Source of the DNA: Lunasporangiospora selenospora
Taxonomy: Eukaryota; Mortierellomycota; Mortierellomycetes; Mortierellales; Mortierellaceae
Direction of reading: 5' to 3'
DNA length: 13,105 bases
Assembly: GCA_015680635.1 (NCBI GenBank)
Contig: JAABOA010000106.1
Location: 1-13,105, forward strand
Shown here: positions 1 to 7,556 of the stretch, in pieces
How the letters are laid out: the number at the start of each line of letters is the position of its first letter
How positions within the stretch are numbered: the stretch's first letter is position 1
Notes under the pieces: generated by a model
Told to the model about the DNA's origin: nothing
Database searches by the model: none
Seen by the model: only the letters and a program-made list of their open reading frames with translations
Made by a program: the position numbers and the translations under genes

Positions 1-51
1 GGATTTGTCGCTCTCACCGACAAGGCCCGGGTTCGATCCCCGGACTGGGAA
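1..51 (+). tRNA. tRNA-Glu (anticodon CTC), 3' part, cut by window edge
   Basis: The anticodon stem TGTCG (6-10) pairs with CGACA (18-22) around the seven-base loop CTCTCAC (11-17), giving anticodon CTC at 13-15, which reads the Glu codon GAG. A four-base variable loop (23-26) is followed by a T arm with stem CCGGG/CCCGG (27-31, 39-43) and loop TTCGATC (32-38), which is the B-box promoter. The acceptor 3' strand ACTGGGA (44-50) and discriminator A51 end the gene, with no encoded CCA, as expected in a nuclear eukaryotic tRNA. The acceptor 5' strand, D arm and A box lie before the window. The loop and T arm resemble eukaryotic tRNA-Glu(CTC) as I remember it. Confidence 0.93.
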
Positions 52-55
52 CATT

Positions 56-60
56 CTTTT
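56..60 (+). terminator. RNA polymerase III terminator of tRNA-Glu
   Basis: A T-run (TTTT at 57-60) starts six bases after the tRNA discriminator base, the usual place for a Pol III stop. A longer T-run at about 71-81 could be a backup. Confidence 0.7.
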
Positions 61-192
61 GCCTCTCGCATCTTTTTTTTTTCTCCGTCCACAACTCGGA
101 GTGATGTTTTTTCTCGGTCCGATCAAACGAGCGAAAGATCTCTTTTTTTCTCTTTCCGACATTTCAGGGAACCTTGAACCTTCATTGGCGAA

Positions 193-1811
193 ATGCAGAT
201 TTCTCAACGACTAGGCAGGCTAGGGCTCAAAGGGCTGAATAGCAATAGAATTTTTTGGAATGGCAGCTCCGCAATGGAGGTCGCTTTGAATGGCTCTCAA
301 TCCAATTGCACCTTGAATCGTCTGTTATCTTCAGGAACCAACAAGTCGAATACGCCAGCAGGACTGGATAAACTATTCTACGGCCCTCGGCGAAGCTACC
401 TTCCTTCTGTCGTCCTCAAGCCAGGCCCATCGCTCTCTCAGGGACTTCGGTGGCACCATACACACCAGACTCTTGCCGTCGAATCGTCCCTCAAAAGCCG
501 ACCTCTGATCCCTTATGTGCCTCCAGGTCCTCCACTTCCAGGTCAACTCTACCAGACCTTGACTTTTTATACCGTCATACCCATCCCCGAGGACGGTCTC
601 GAGGACCTTCGTGAAGAAATCTTTTTGCAACTGGTTCCCTTTGAGATCACAGGACGAATCTATCTTGCCAAGGATGGAATCAACCTGCATCTCTGTGCGC
701 CTGTAGACCATGTTCAAGCGATGCAATCGGTGCTCGAGAAGCTCGTCTTGGATCGATATGGACGAGGACCCGATGGCGCTATTTGGAACTATTCGTGTGG
801 AGAACCCGGTGAGCGAGTGTTTCGGAAACTCAAGGTAGCTGTCAAGAAGCAACTCGTGGCCGATGGTCGTCATGGCACTTGGAGTGTTCAGGATGCGGAT
901 ATCCCACAGTATCTGGAGCCAAAAGAGTTTCATAAGCGGTTGGATGAAGTCGGCGATAGTGCACTACTAGTCGACATGCGAAATCATTTTGAAAAGTAGG
1001 TATCCACGGCCAGATCAATTGACTTTCCATTTCCTTTGTTTCCCTGTGTATACGAGTGTGTTGTTGGGTAGTTCACTAACGCTTTTAGGATTACTTGATT
1101 ATACCCTGCCCTTTTCCTTGCACCCTTCTAGCGAGGTCGGGACTTTTAAGACGGCGGTCAAAATGGACTGCACTACGTTTAAACAAAACATGGATCTTTT
1201 AGATGAACTGTTGGAAGGACGAGACAAGGAGAAGGAAGTACTTATGGTCTGCACGGGCGGTATTCGTTGCAGCGTCTCTGGACGCTATCTTCGACAAAAA
1301 GGCTTCAAGGATGTCAAAATGGCAAGTTTTTGTTGGCTGTGATTTAATTCATTCGTTTGACCCAAGGGCGACGATACTGTGTAATCATTTGTGCTTGCAA
1401 ATATGCTAACCCCACAGAACCACAATATCTTCATTGTCTACTTAGTTGAAGGGCGGTATTACCAGTTACGGTCGTTACATCAAAGCTAATCCCGAAGCAA
1501 AGTCTCATTTTGTCGGAAAGAACTTTACGTTTGACGGTAGGCGAGGCGAGAGAATCACAGACGATGTGATCAGTCATTGCCACCAATGCAACAGCCCACA
1601 TGACCATCTTACCAACTGTGCCAACACACGATGCCATACCCTTTTTATCCAATGTCCTACTTGTCGGCAAAAGTGGCACAATACGTGTGGTCCTGAATGT
1701 CAAGAGGCAGTGACGGTGGGGACAGGATCGGCAGTATCGAAGCCATATGATTATCATGCCCAGGTTCGACCTGGAAATTTGTTGACAAAAGAGATCTCTA
1801 GAGCGGCCTGA
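193..1811 (+). CDS. TrhO/UPF0176 family rhodanese-domain protein (TSTD2-like), 3 exons
   Basis: Exons 193-995, 1132-1321 and 1446-1811 join to 452 codons; phases close exactly. The start is the first ATG after an in-frame TGA at 175-177. Residues 1-28 have basic residues and no Asp or Glu before E29, so a mitochondrial presequence is possible (inference). The TrhO N-terminal domain starts near residue 120 (LYQTLTFYTVIP), with the family motif GRIYLAKDGIN. The rhodanese domain (about 250-345) has VDMRNHFE-NEVGTF across the first splice and the active-site loop CTGGIRC, with Cys308 the likely catalytic residue. The C-terminal domain has several Cys pairs (C376/C379 onward, CxxC and CPTC), a probable zinc site typical of the family. 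Bacterial TrhO makes 5-hydroxyuridine at tRNA U34; the role of eukaryotic homologues is not settled to my knowledge. It lies just downstream of a tRNA gene and converges on the EVE gene. Confidence 0.9.
1322..1445 (+). other. GC-AG intron in the TrhO-like gene
   Basis: This 124-nt phase-0 intron has donor ATG|GCAAGT and acceptor CTACTTAG. Joining 1321 to 1446 gives FKDVKM-LKGGI, which matches the family pattern VYQLEGGI. A GT donor nearby at 1326 would give the wrong phase. The acceptor AG at 1416-1417 lies too close to the likely branch point CTAAC (1406-1410) and would put a TAG in frame. Confidence 0.8.
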
Positions 1812-1848
1812 TTGATACAATAGAATAATAGAGCCCTTGTCATTGAAG

Positions 1849-1863
1849 AATAAAGAGAATAAA
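1849..1863 (+). promoter_or_regulatory. Poly(A) signals of the TrhO-like gene
   Basis: Two AATAAA hexamers (1849-1854 and 1858-1863) lie 38-52 nt after the stop codon, a normal distance for 3' end formation. Confidence 0.65.
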
Positions 1864-1946
1864 GAGAAAGAAACCTGATGGGAGTGACGGGGCCAACTGT
1901 TCCTGGAGCTTTACACCACAAAGTAGCAAGTGCAAGATCTACCCTA

Positions 1947-1952
1947 TTTATT
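1947..1952 (-). promoter_or_regulatory. Poly(A) signal of the THYN1-like gene
   Basis: TTTATT on the plus strand reads AATAAA on the minus strand, about 180 nt downstream of the stop codon. No closer perfect hexamer was noticed. Confidence 0.45.
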
Positions 1953-2130
1953 AGGTGGGAAGTGCGAGTGAAAAAAATAATTATCGTGGGTCCAGTCCGC
2001 AATCGCAACCAGACTATTTATAAGACCATACTTTTGGTAGAGCTACTAGAGGAGAGATAGAGAGAGAGAGGGATAAATTGAGCAAGCAAGTGTAGGGCCA
2101 TATTGGTAATCGCGGTTATTGGTTTTTTTG

Positions 2131-3226
2131 TTACTTTTCTTCGACTTGTCTTTCTTCCAAGCTCAAGATAAAGTCTCGTTCTTTGTCTGTAACGGGTTGG
2201 ACAGAGAGTCGGCCTCGAGTCAAGAGTTTCATATCCTTGAGCTCCTTGTCCTTGAACATTTGCAATTCCTTGAGCGTCAAAGTCCTCTTGAGTTTACGGA
2301 CAAACTTGACATCGACCTAAATGCACGCAACACAGTAAGCCAAATTCATGAGTCTCATTGGTGGTATTGTTTGCATGAGTGTGGTTAGGGAGAGTGGTGT
2401 TCTTACCATGAACCAACGTGGGTCATCCTTTGAAGATTTCCCATCGTAGTATGGACTCTTGGAATCGAAAGCAAAGTGGTCAGGATAGGCTTCCTTGGCA
2501 ATGGTTGCCATGGCTATGAGACCAAGTATGATGAGGCAGAGTGAGTGAAAGGAGGACTACATTTTTTTGAGAAGAATGGTTAAGGATGACAGTCTTTTCG
2601 TCTTACCAACAATACCCGGCTCCTTTGTGTTGGAATGATAAAAGAGAACGCTGTGTCCCACACGCATGTTGTTTTTCATTAGATTCTTGGCCTCATGGTT
2701 CCGCTACAAAAAAGAAGGCATTGGTCGATATTAGAGAGCCATGATCAACCAAAGTCGGTTTTCTTCATAAAGACAGCTGGACAATGTCTGAAAATGAACA
2801 CTGGGCATACCACGCCTTCCCACGGTGATGTAGAGTCCTTTGAATGGATCAAGTCGTCAATGCTAAAAGTGTCTGGTTCCGACTTCATAAGCCAGGTATT
2901 TATCCCTTCCAAAGCATTGCCAGCGTCTTTCTTATCCTGGTTCAGTGCGTCCTTGCTATCTTTGGAAGTGGTTGGAACTACAGCAGTCTTTGGATCGACT
3001 TTGACTTTCTTGGCTTTTGAGAGCGGCTGTGCAGGAACCTGTGTCTTGAGGACATGGAGCAAGCATGGATTAGACCGTGTCAACAGGGCAGAGATTCTCA
3101 TGACTTGGGTCAGGTTATTACTGGAGTGGGATTAGAAAAAGAGTTGATGAGGATGATTACTTTGGTAGGAGAATCAGATGCTGCAGTAGACTCTTCTGGA
3201 GCGCGTCGCTTGGATCGAGTCCGCAT
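2131..3226 (-). CDS. THYN1: EVE-domain protein, THYN1-like, 5 exons
   Basis: Minus-strand exons: 3226-3161, 3038-2811 (acceptor could also be one step earlier, starting at 3044), 2703-2607, 2513-2407 and 2316-2131. They join to 227 aa (229 with the alternative acceptor), close to the roughly 225 aa of human THYN1. The N-terminus ([12 protein letters not shown], then KAKKVKV) is basic and disordered, with a likely nuclear localisation signal. The EVE domain begins near residue 71 with [15 protein letters not shown] and continues through WEGVRNHEAKN, VLFYHSN, EPGIV, KEAYPDH, DPRWFMVDV and RLSVQPV, all restored only by splicing. EVE domains belong to the PUA-like fold and are thought to bind modified bases in DNA or RNA; the target here is unknown. 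The gene shares its upstream region with eS27. Confidence 0.92.
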
Positions 3227-3518
3227 CTCTGGAATGGAGGCAGGCGAGAGAGAGAGCTGCACTATCCCCCCCCCCCTCCGTTAGCCACTTTTTTTACATG
3301 AAAAGAAAAGTTAGTGGCGTTACCAAACACTGCACGCGATATTCCGCAGGCAACTTGCCGCAGCGACGAGGAGGTCCAAGAGCGAAAAATTGCGTCTTTC
3401 TCTCTTTTCCTCTCTTTTGCTTACTCCCATCTTCCTTCCCACTTGTCACTGTGTGTCTTTTATTTTTTTGGCACTTTTCACTACTTTCACCTGCTCTTGC
3501 ACTGCTGCCAACTCCACC
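3227..3518. promoter_or_regulatory. Shared divergent promoter region, THYN1-like / eS27
   Basis: About 292 bp separate the two divergent start codons. Seen here: a C11 run (3266-3276), a perfect short palindrome GGCAA-C-TTGCC (3349-3359), and a long pyrimidine-rich stretch (about 3388-3500) leading into the eS27 start, as often found in the leaders of ribosomal protein genes. That both genes use this space as a promoter follows from the layout; the exact elements are not known. Confidence 0.55.
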
Positions 3519-3875
3519 ATGGTCCTTGCTGAAGACATTCTCAATCCTTCCCAGGCTACTGTAGCCAAGACTCACAAGTTGAAGCGCATCGTCCAAAGCC
3601 CAAATTCGTTCTACATGGATGTCAAGTGTGCTGGATGCCAGCTTATCAGTCCACTTTATTCTCATGCCGACACGGTCGTGAATTGCGCCAAGTGTAGCGC
3701 TATCCTCTCCCAGCCCACAGGAGGCCTGGCTAGACTCACTGAGGGTAAGTTGGTGCAGTATCAAGCTAGAAGCACACCTTGCTTGGCATACTCTTTTTCT
3801 TTTCTTTTGACTTGTAATCTCTTTTCCATCCCATGGGATCTTCTAGGCACCTCCTTCCGAAGAAAGGCCAAATAA
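3519..3875 (+). CDS. RPS27: 40S ribosomal protein eS27 (RPS27), 2 exons
   Basis: Exons 3519-3744 and 3847-3875 are joined across a 102-nt intron (donor GTAAGT, acceptor TTCTAG) inside the codon for Gly76, giving 84 aa, the same length as human RPS27. The start sits in a strong context (CCACCATGG). The sequence follows the family: [18 protein letters not shown], a C4 zinc ribbon with C37/C40 and C56/C59, QPTGG, and the tail [12 protein letters not shown] restored by the splice. It is a structural protein of the small ribosomal subunit. The 3' end meets the TLC gene tail to tail. Confidence 0.97.
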   Translation: MVLAEDILNPSQATVAKTHKLKRIVQSPNSFYMDVKCAGCQLISPLYSHADTVVNCAKCSAILSQPTGGLARLTEGKLVQYQARSTPCLAYSFSFLLTCNLFSIPWDLLGTSFRRKAK

Positions 3876-3949
3876 GGAGCTGTAGCACAAAAAAAAAACT
3901 CCCCAACTAGTAATTTGACCCGTCACTTTCTGGTCGGACCCCAGTCCTC

Positions 3950-3955
3950 AATAAA
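3950..3955 (+). promoter_or_regulatory. Poly(A) signal of eS27
   Basis: AATAAA lies 75 nt after the eS27 stop codon. The 285-bp gap 3876-4160 otherwise holds only the 3' ends of the two converging genes. Confidence 0.65.
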
Positions 3956-4056
3956 CAGGTCTCGTGCTTCCCATCACCCAGCAGCTGAGATTTGGTAATC
4001 TCTCGGGTTACCCTGATGTGCTCTCACTTTCTTTGATCATATCAGGCATTTTAAAT

Positions 4057-4062
4057 TTTATT
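4057..4062 (-). promoter_or_regulatory. Poly(A) signal of the TLC-domain gene
   Basis: TTTATT on the plus strand is AATAAA on the minus strand, about 100 nt past the TLC gene stop codon. Confidence 0.6.
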
Positions 4063-4160
4063 GAACCTAATCCCGGATCCAAAGATCAGGTAGAGAAAGA
4101 GGTTAAATATTCAACCGCCTCTTCCCTTTCCACTCGTACAAACTCGACTTTTTTCTCTCT

Positions 4161-5742
4161 TTATGCCTTCTTTGGTTTGTCTGAGACAGCAGCCGTGCGG
4201 CGTGACTTGGAGGGCTTGAATCTCTTGACCAAGGACTCGATCATCTTGTAGAACCAGTACAGGTTCAGCGTGTTGAGAACAATATTGGCCACACCATAGA
4301 CCACAAGAAGATGCGTGGGAACTTGATCGATGACTGCCGTGACCGAGATATAGGTTTGGTAGGACATGTAGACGCCAAAGATTATCCTGGCGCAAAGGAA
4401 CACGGCCAAGAGAATAATGCCGTTGACGAGCTGGAAAAACGTCCCTGTCAAACCGGTCTTGTCCTGTAAGAAAGGAGCAAGGTTGTCGTTTGTTAGCATG
4501 GCATTCTCATCAAAATACCAAATGTTACTTTTGACCAGGTATAATTTGAGTCTTACCATGAACCTTGATCCACATTCCATTAGGGGTGCAGATAGGGTTG
4601 AGGAGGAGAGAGAGAGAGAGTGGCGTGAGTGAGTTGGTTAGTAGAACAATATCGACAATTTCAATTCTAACAGTGCATCAAGTCTTTGTTTCTTACCAAT
4701 GAATATTCAGGAACGGTGTACTCAACTCAAACATAAGGAAGACACTTCCATAGTACATCAAGAACGGTCTCTGCATTCCAAAAAAGGGAGATGGGGGGGT
4801 TGTTTGTGATCAGTGGGTATGTTGAAGGGGGGGAGACAGATCCGAAATGTCGCACAGCCTCAAACTTACAAACGAAAAGATGAATACGCCAAAAGAACAG
4901 AGTCCATGGAAGACAAATCCAAGTCCAAAATCCTTGAAATGCCGGATGCTGTGGATCGAGTCCCACAGGAAGTAACTAAGTCATGTCGATACAAAAAAAA
5001 AAAAAGTAGAAAGAGAGGGAGAGAGGAAGAAAGGAAGGGAGAAAAAGAAAGGCAATTGCAATAGATCCGCGCGAGCGCGATACGTTTGCATGCGTGGTTT
5101 GCGTTGTTTCGTGTGAAAAAAGATGCTCCGTTTTTAACAGAGGCAGGTATTTGGACAAATGGGTGTGCGTGTTGTATGGATGTTGCGGCCCGAAAGGATT
5201 GTTCAGCAGAAATACAAAAAAAGAGTTTGTCCCAAAAAGAGCAAAAAAAAAAAAAAAAGTCCATTCGAAAGATGGGTGTCTCCTCGAGATTAGTTTTACC
5301 CGCAGGCGACAGCATAGACCTGGCCGGCATGAAAGTCGTATCCAAAGATCTTGTCCTGCAGGAGTGACTCATTCCACAGCAAAGGAACTGAGAGACACAC
5401 GATCGAGACTGCATGGACAGATGACACTACATGGACTAGAATGGCAGGACAAGACGACGATGAACACATTGGCGGATCAGTCCATGGACCCTGCAGTAGG
5501 AAAGAATGAGAAGAACTGAATGTTTGGGCCAACGAATCGCAGTCGAAGGGAATGTGTGTTTACGAACCATCCCAGTTGAGACGTCGAGATCCTTGCAGCT
5601 TTGGGTAGGTTCCTGGGAAAAGGATTGGCGAAAGAGCCTGTGAGAGTCGACAGATGAGATTGCAGGTGAAGGCAGAGCCAAGGATAGTTGCCCAGTGGAA
5701 CCTCAATGTGGCAAGCCCAAGGGACTCGAGAGAGACGCCCAT
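4161..5742 (-). CDS. TLC-domain multi-pass membrane protein (TMEM56/TLCD4-like), 6 exons
   Basis: Minus-strand exons: 5742-5568, 5435-5300, 4975-4870, 4770-4697, 4563-4557 and 4463-4161; total 801 nt, 266 aa, like human TLCD4 (about 263 aa). Splicing restores the TRAM/LAG1/CLN8 pattern: RLNWDVHVVSSVHA, KIFGYD, ACGYFLWDSIHSI, FGLGFVFHGLCSF, FELSTPFLNIHWFMDKTG. Several hydrophobic segments fit an ER or Golgi membrane protein with about six passes. The C-terminus KPKKA fits a KxKxx ER-retrieval signal. TLC proteins act in lipid sensing, transport or synthesis; this subgroup has no firm role, and it lacks the double-His LAG1 motif of ceramide synthases as far as I can see. An in-frame ATG at 5823 would add 27 residues, but the pyrimidine-rich sequence there looks like a leader, so 5742 is preferred. 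Confidence 0.9.
4557..4563 (-). other. 7-nt microexon of the TLC gene
   Basis: Reading the minus strand, the exon GTTCATG lies between GATCAAG (acceptor) and GTAAGA (donor). The exon before it ends in TG (phase 2) and the next begins with GAC (phase 0), so exactly 1+6 bases are needed. The insert gives Trp-Phe-Met and restores LNIHWFMDKTG, the conserved core of the family. A branch-like CCTAAT and a CT tract lie just upstream. Confidence 0.82.
4604..4620. repeat. GA/CT microsatellite in TLC intron
   Basis: A GA run on the plus strand reads as CT on the gene strand and forms the pyrimidine tract upstream of the microexon acceptor. Confidence 0.8.
4976..5299 (-). other. Long intron of the TLC gene
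   Basis: At 324 nt this is the longest intron of the gene (the others are 93-133 nt). Donor GTAAAA and acceptor ACTTAG split a Gly codon (GG|T). It contains two A-runs on the plus strand (about 4993-5005 and 5230-5245) and a CGCGCGAGCGCG segment near 5068-5080, with no recognisable RNA gene. Confidence 0.75.
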
Positions 5743-6129
5743 GGTGAGGATGGAGGATGGGAAGAGAGAATGGGTGTGAGTAAAGACGACTGTGGGCAGG
5801 TGAAAGAGAAGGGAGATGAACAAAAGAGTGGAGAGAGAGACAGAAAGTCGGACAAGTTGGGAAAGAGATGAAAGCTGATGATGCCAAGAAGAGGATCCTT
5901 CGGATGGAGTGAAGTGTGGAGAGTGCCCATATGAAAAGTGAGCACATTACAGACCGACACCAACGGACAGTGACAGAAGCAGTGACAGCGACATGACAAG
6001 CTACAGCTTCAGCTACAGCAACAGCTACCGCAGAGATTTTTGTTGGGCCACCTCCAGTAACTGTCGCTTTGACCGCACATGGTTGTGTGAATGGACAGGC
6101 CATTGCGCTGCAGCAGCACGCATAAGATC

Positions 6130-6172
6130 GCTCTCTCTCTCCCCCCTCTCTCTCCCTTTCTCTCTCTCTCTC
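6130..6172. repeat. CT microsatellite with C interruptions
   Basis: An almost pure CTCTCT tract with a C6 run inside; the plus strand is pyrimidine only apart from its edges. Confidence 0.9.
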
Positions 6173-6330
6173 CATATTTCTGCCGCCCATCCTGTTAGCC
6201 CGTGCAGCTGTGCAATGATTCCATTGACGGAATTAGGCCAGGGTTCATTCCATGACATGCCTCATTCTCCGCCCCACTGCTCTCACTTGTCTGAATCCAT
6301 CTTTATTCCTTTTTTCACTCGCTTCTCTCG

Positions 6331-6425
6331 GAGAAAAAGAGAGAGCGAGTAAAGAAAGGAGAATAGGAAGAATAGGACAAAAGGAAGGAGAGGAAGAGGA
6401 AGAGGAAGAGGAGAAAGTGGAGGGG
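6331..6425. repeat. Polypurine tract with GGAAGA repeats
   Basis: The plus strand is nearly all purine, with GA runs and about four copies of GGAAGA at 6390-6412, interrupted by a few pyrimidines. Confidence 0.85.
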
Positions 6426-6650
6426 TCAAAGAGGCTGGGTCCTTTGAACCTTCAGGCTGTAGCGTAATGCCACAATGCTCCCCAACCCCACTCCTGGCAG
6501 GACCAGACTAAAGGCATTGGCTCACGAGGTAGGCGGAGTGACCATAATACTCATTGTGCATACATATTTAGCTTACCAGCTTTTCTCTTTTTCCTCCTGC
6601 TTAGCGTCTTTGAATGTGTATTTGTTGTGTGTAGGTGTGTGTATGTGCAA

Positions 6651-6670
6651 GTGCCCTTGGGCAAGGGCAC
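6651..6670. repeat. Inverted repeat with 9-bp arms
   Basis: GTGCCCTTG (6651-6659) is followed by two bases and then its reverse complement CAAGGGCAC (6662-6670). It could be a dimer binding site or a hairpin; no T-run or gene nearby explains it. Confidence 0.75.
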
Positions 6671-6999
6671 GACTCTTTGTGCCCATGAACGGGAAATTTC
6701 ACCCCCGTGGTCCTGAATGGTTGCTGCGTTGTTGCTCTTGTTCATTGTTCAGTTGCACCTCTCTCTTTCTCTCTCCCCCCCCCTGGTTATGACCTACGGT
6801 GAGGTGGAGATGGATGCAGGACCGGGTATAGGATCCCTGCGGCGAATTTCTCGGCCTCTCCTTGGTGTCAGAGCGACCGGGTTGGTCCTGGCCAGCGAAG
6901 GGACCACAATCTTATTTGGTTTGTTGTTATTTCTGTTATTGTTATTATTTTTCTCTGAATAATTAAACACTACTGTGCCGCCCTGTCTTTGTACCTTTC

Positions 7000-7110
7000 T
7001 CTCTGTCTCTCTCTTCGTGTCTCTTGCCTCTCTCTCTCTGTCTCGCTCTCACTCTCTCACTCTCTCACTCTCTCTCACTCTCTCACTCTCTCACTCTCTT
7101 ACTCTCTCAT
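7000..7110. repeat. CT / CACTCTCT tandem repeat
   Basis: CT dinucleotides pass into about seven units of CACTCTCT or CACTCT, with late changes (TTACTCTCT). It lies in the presumed ZDS leader or promoter. Confidence 0.88.
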
Positions 7111-7556
7111 CCTTCTCTCATTCCCATCCTCGCCTCTTCCTCCTTCTCCATCCCACCTCCAACATTCATCTCTCATTTTCTTTTCTCTTTCTTCCTTCCT
7201 CAAATAGCTTCGCTTTTTCTTTTTACCGCTCCTCCCTTCTCTTCTCCACCTCCACAACACTGTCGCCACTGGATGACATTCCGCCCACTCTGACGAGAGC
7301 TTCTCTGCTTTCCAACCCAGGGGAAAACGACGCCGCCCCATCTCGCTCGCTCTTTTTTTTTTCTTGTCTTTCTTTTTTTTTCTTTTCTTATTTTACTCTT
7401 CTCGCCTTTCGCTCCTTACGGGATCCACTCCATTCCCTGGCATCACGACCTCAGTACCGGACTCGCAACGTGGGCAATTGCTCTCTACTTCCCTTTCCGC
7501 GCAACATCTACCTAAACAGGAGGAGTCCATCTTCGACCCTGACCACCTTATAGACA

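Larger units (their letters stand above)
1812..2130. other. Tail-to-tail intergenic region
   Basis: This 319-bp gap holds the 3' ends of two converging genes: plus-strand AATAAA at 1849-1863 and minus-strand AATAAA (TTTATT on plus) at 1947-1952, about 180 nt past the THYN1-like stop. A short GA repeat lies at about 2052-2070. I see no further gene. Confidence 0.7.
5743..7556. other. 1.8 kb gene-poor divergent region, TLC / ZDS
   Basis: I find no supportable gene here. It should hold the promoters and leaders of the TLC gene (left) and the ZDS gene (right). Contents: a six-base-period ACAGNN tract (about 5966-6030), a CT microsatellite (6130-6172), a polypurine tract with GGAAGA repeats (about 6331-6425), a 9-bp-arm inverted repeat (6651-6670), a C9 run (6775-6783), an AT-rich TTATT segment (about 6917-6965) and a CT/CACTCTCT repeat (about 7000-7110), then pyrimidine-rich sequence to the ZDS start. 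The long open frames here are low-complexity Leu/Ser readings of the repeats. Confidence 0.7.

Noticed and set aside
373-933. 186-codon minus-strand frame opposite the TrhO-like exon 1
   Set aside because: It is antisense to an exon with clear family motifs and shows none of its own.
3294-3764. 156-codon minus-strand frame opposite eS27
   Set aside because: It lies antisense to the conserved eS27 exon and the pyrimidine leader and has no domain signal.
4866-5414. 182-codon minus-strand open frame
   Set aside because: It crosses TLC intron 3-side sequence and A-runs (poly-Phe/Leu) and is out of frame with the two TLC exons it overlaps.
5477-6190. Long minus-strand open frame of 237 codons overlapping TLC exon 1
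   Set aside because: Its reading is repetitive (Ala-Val, Arg-Glu) and comes from microsatellites; where it overlaps TLC exon 1 it is in the wrong frame for the family motifs.
6786-6962. Possible short gene (frame reading MTYGEVEMDAGPGIGSLRR)
   Set aside because: The frame runs into a poly-Leu/Phe reading of TTATT repeats, has no splice support and no recognised family.
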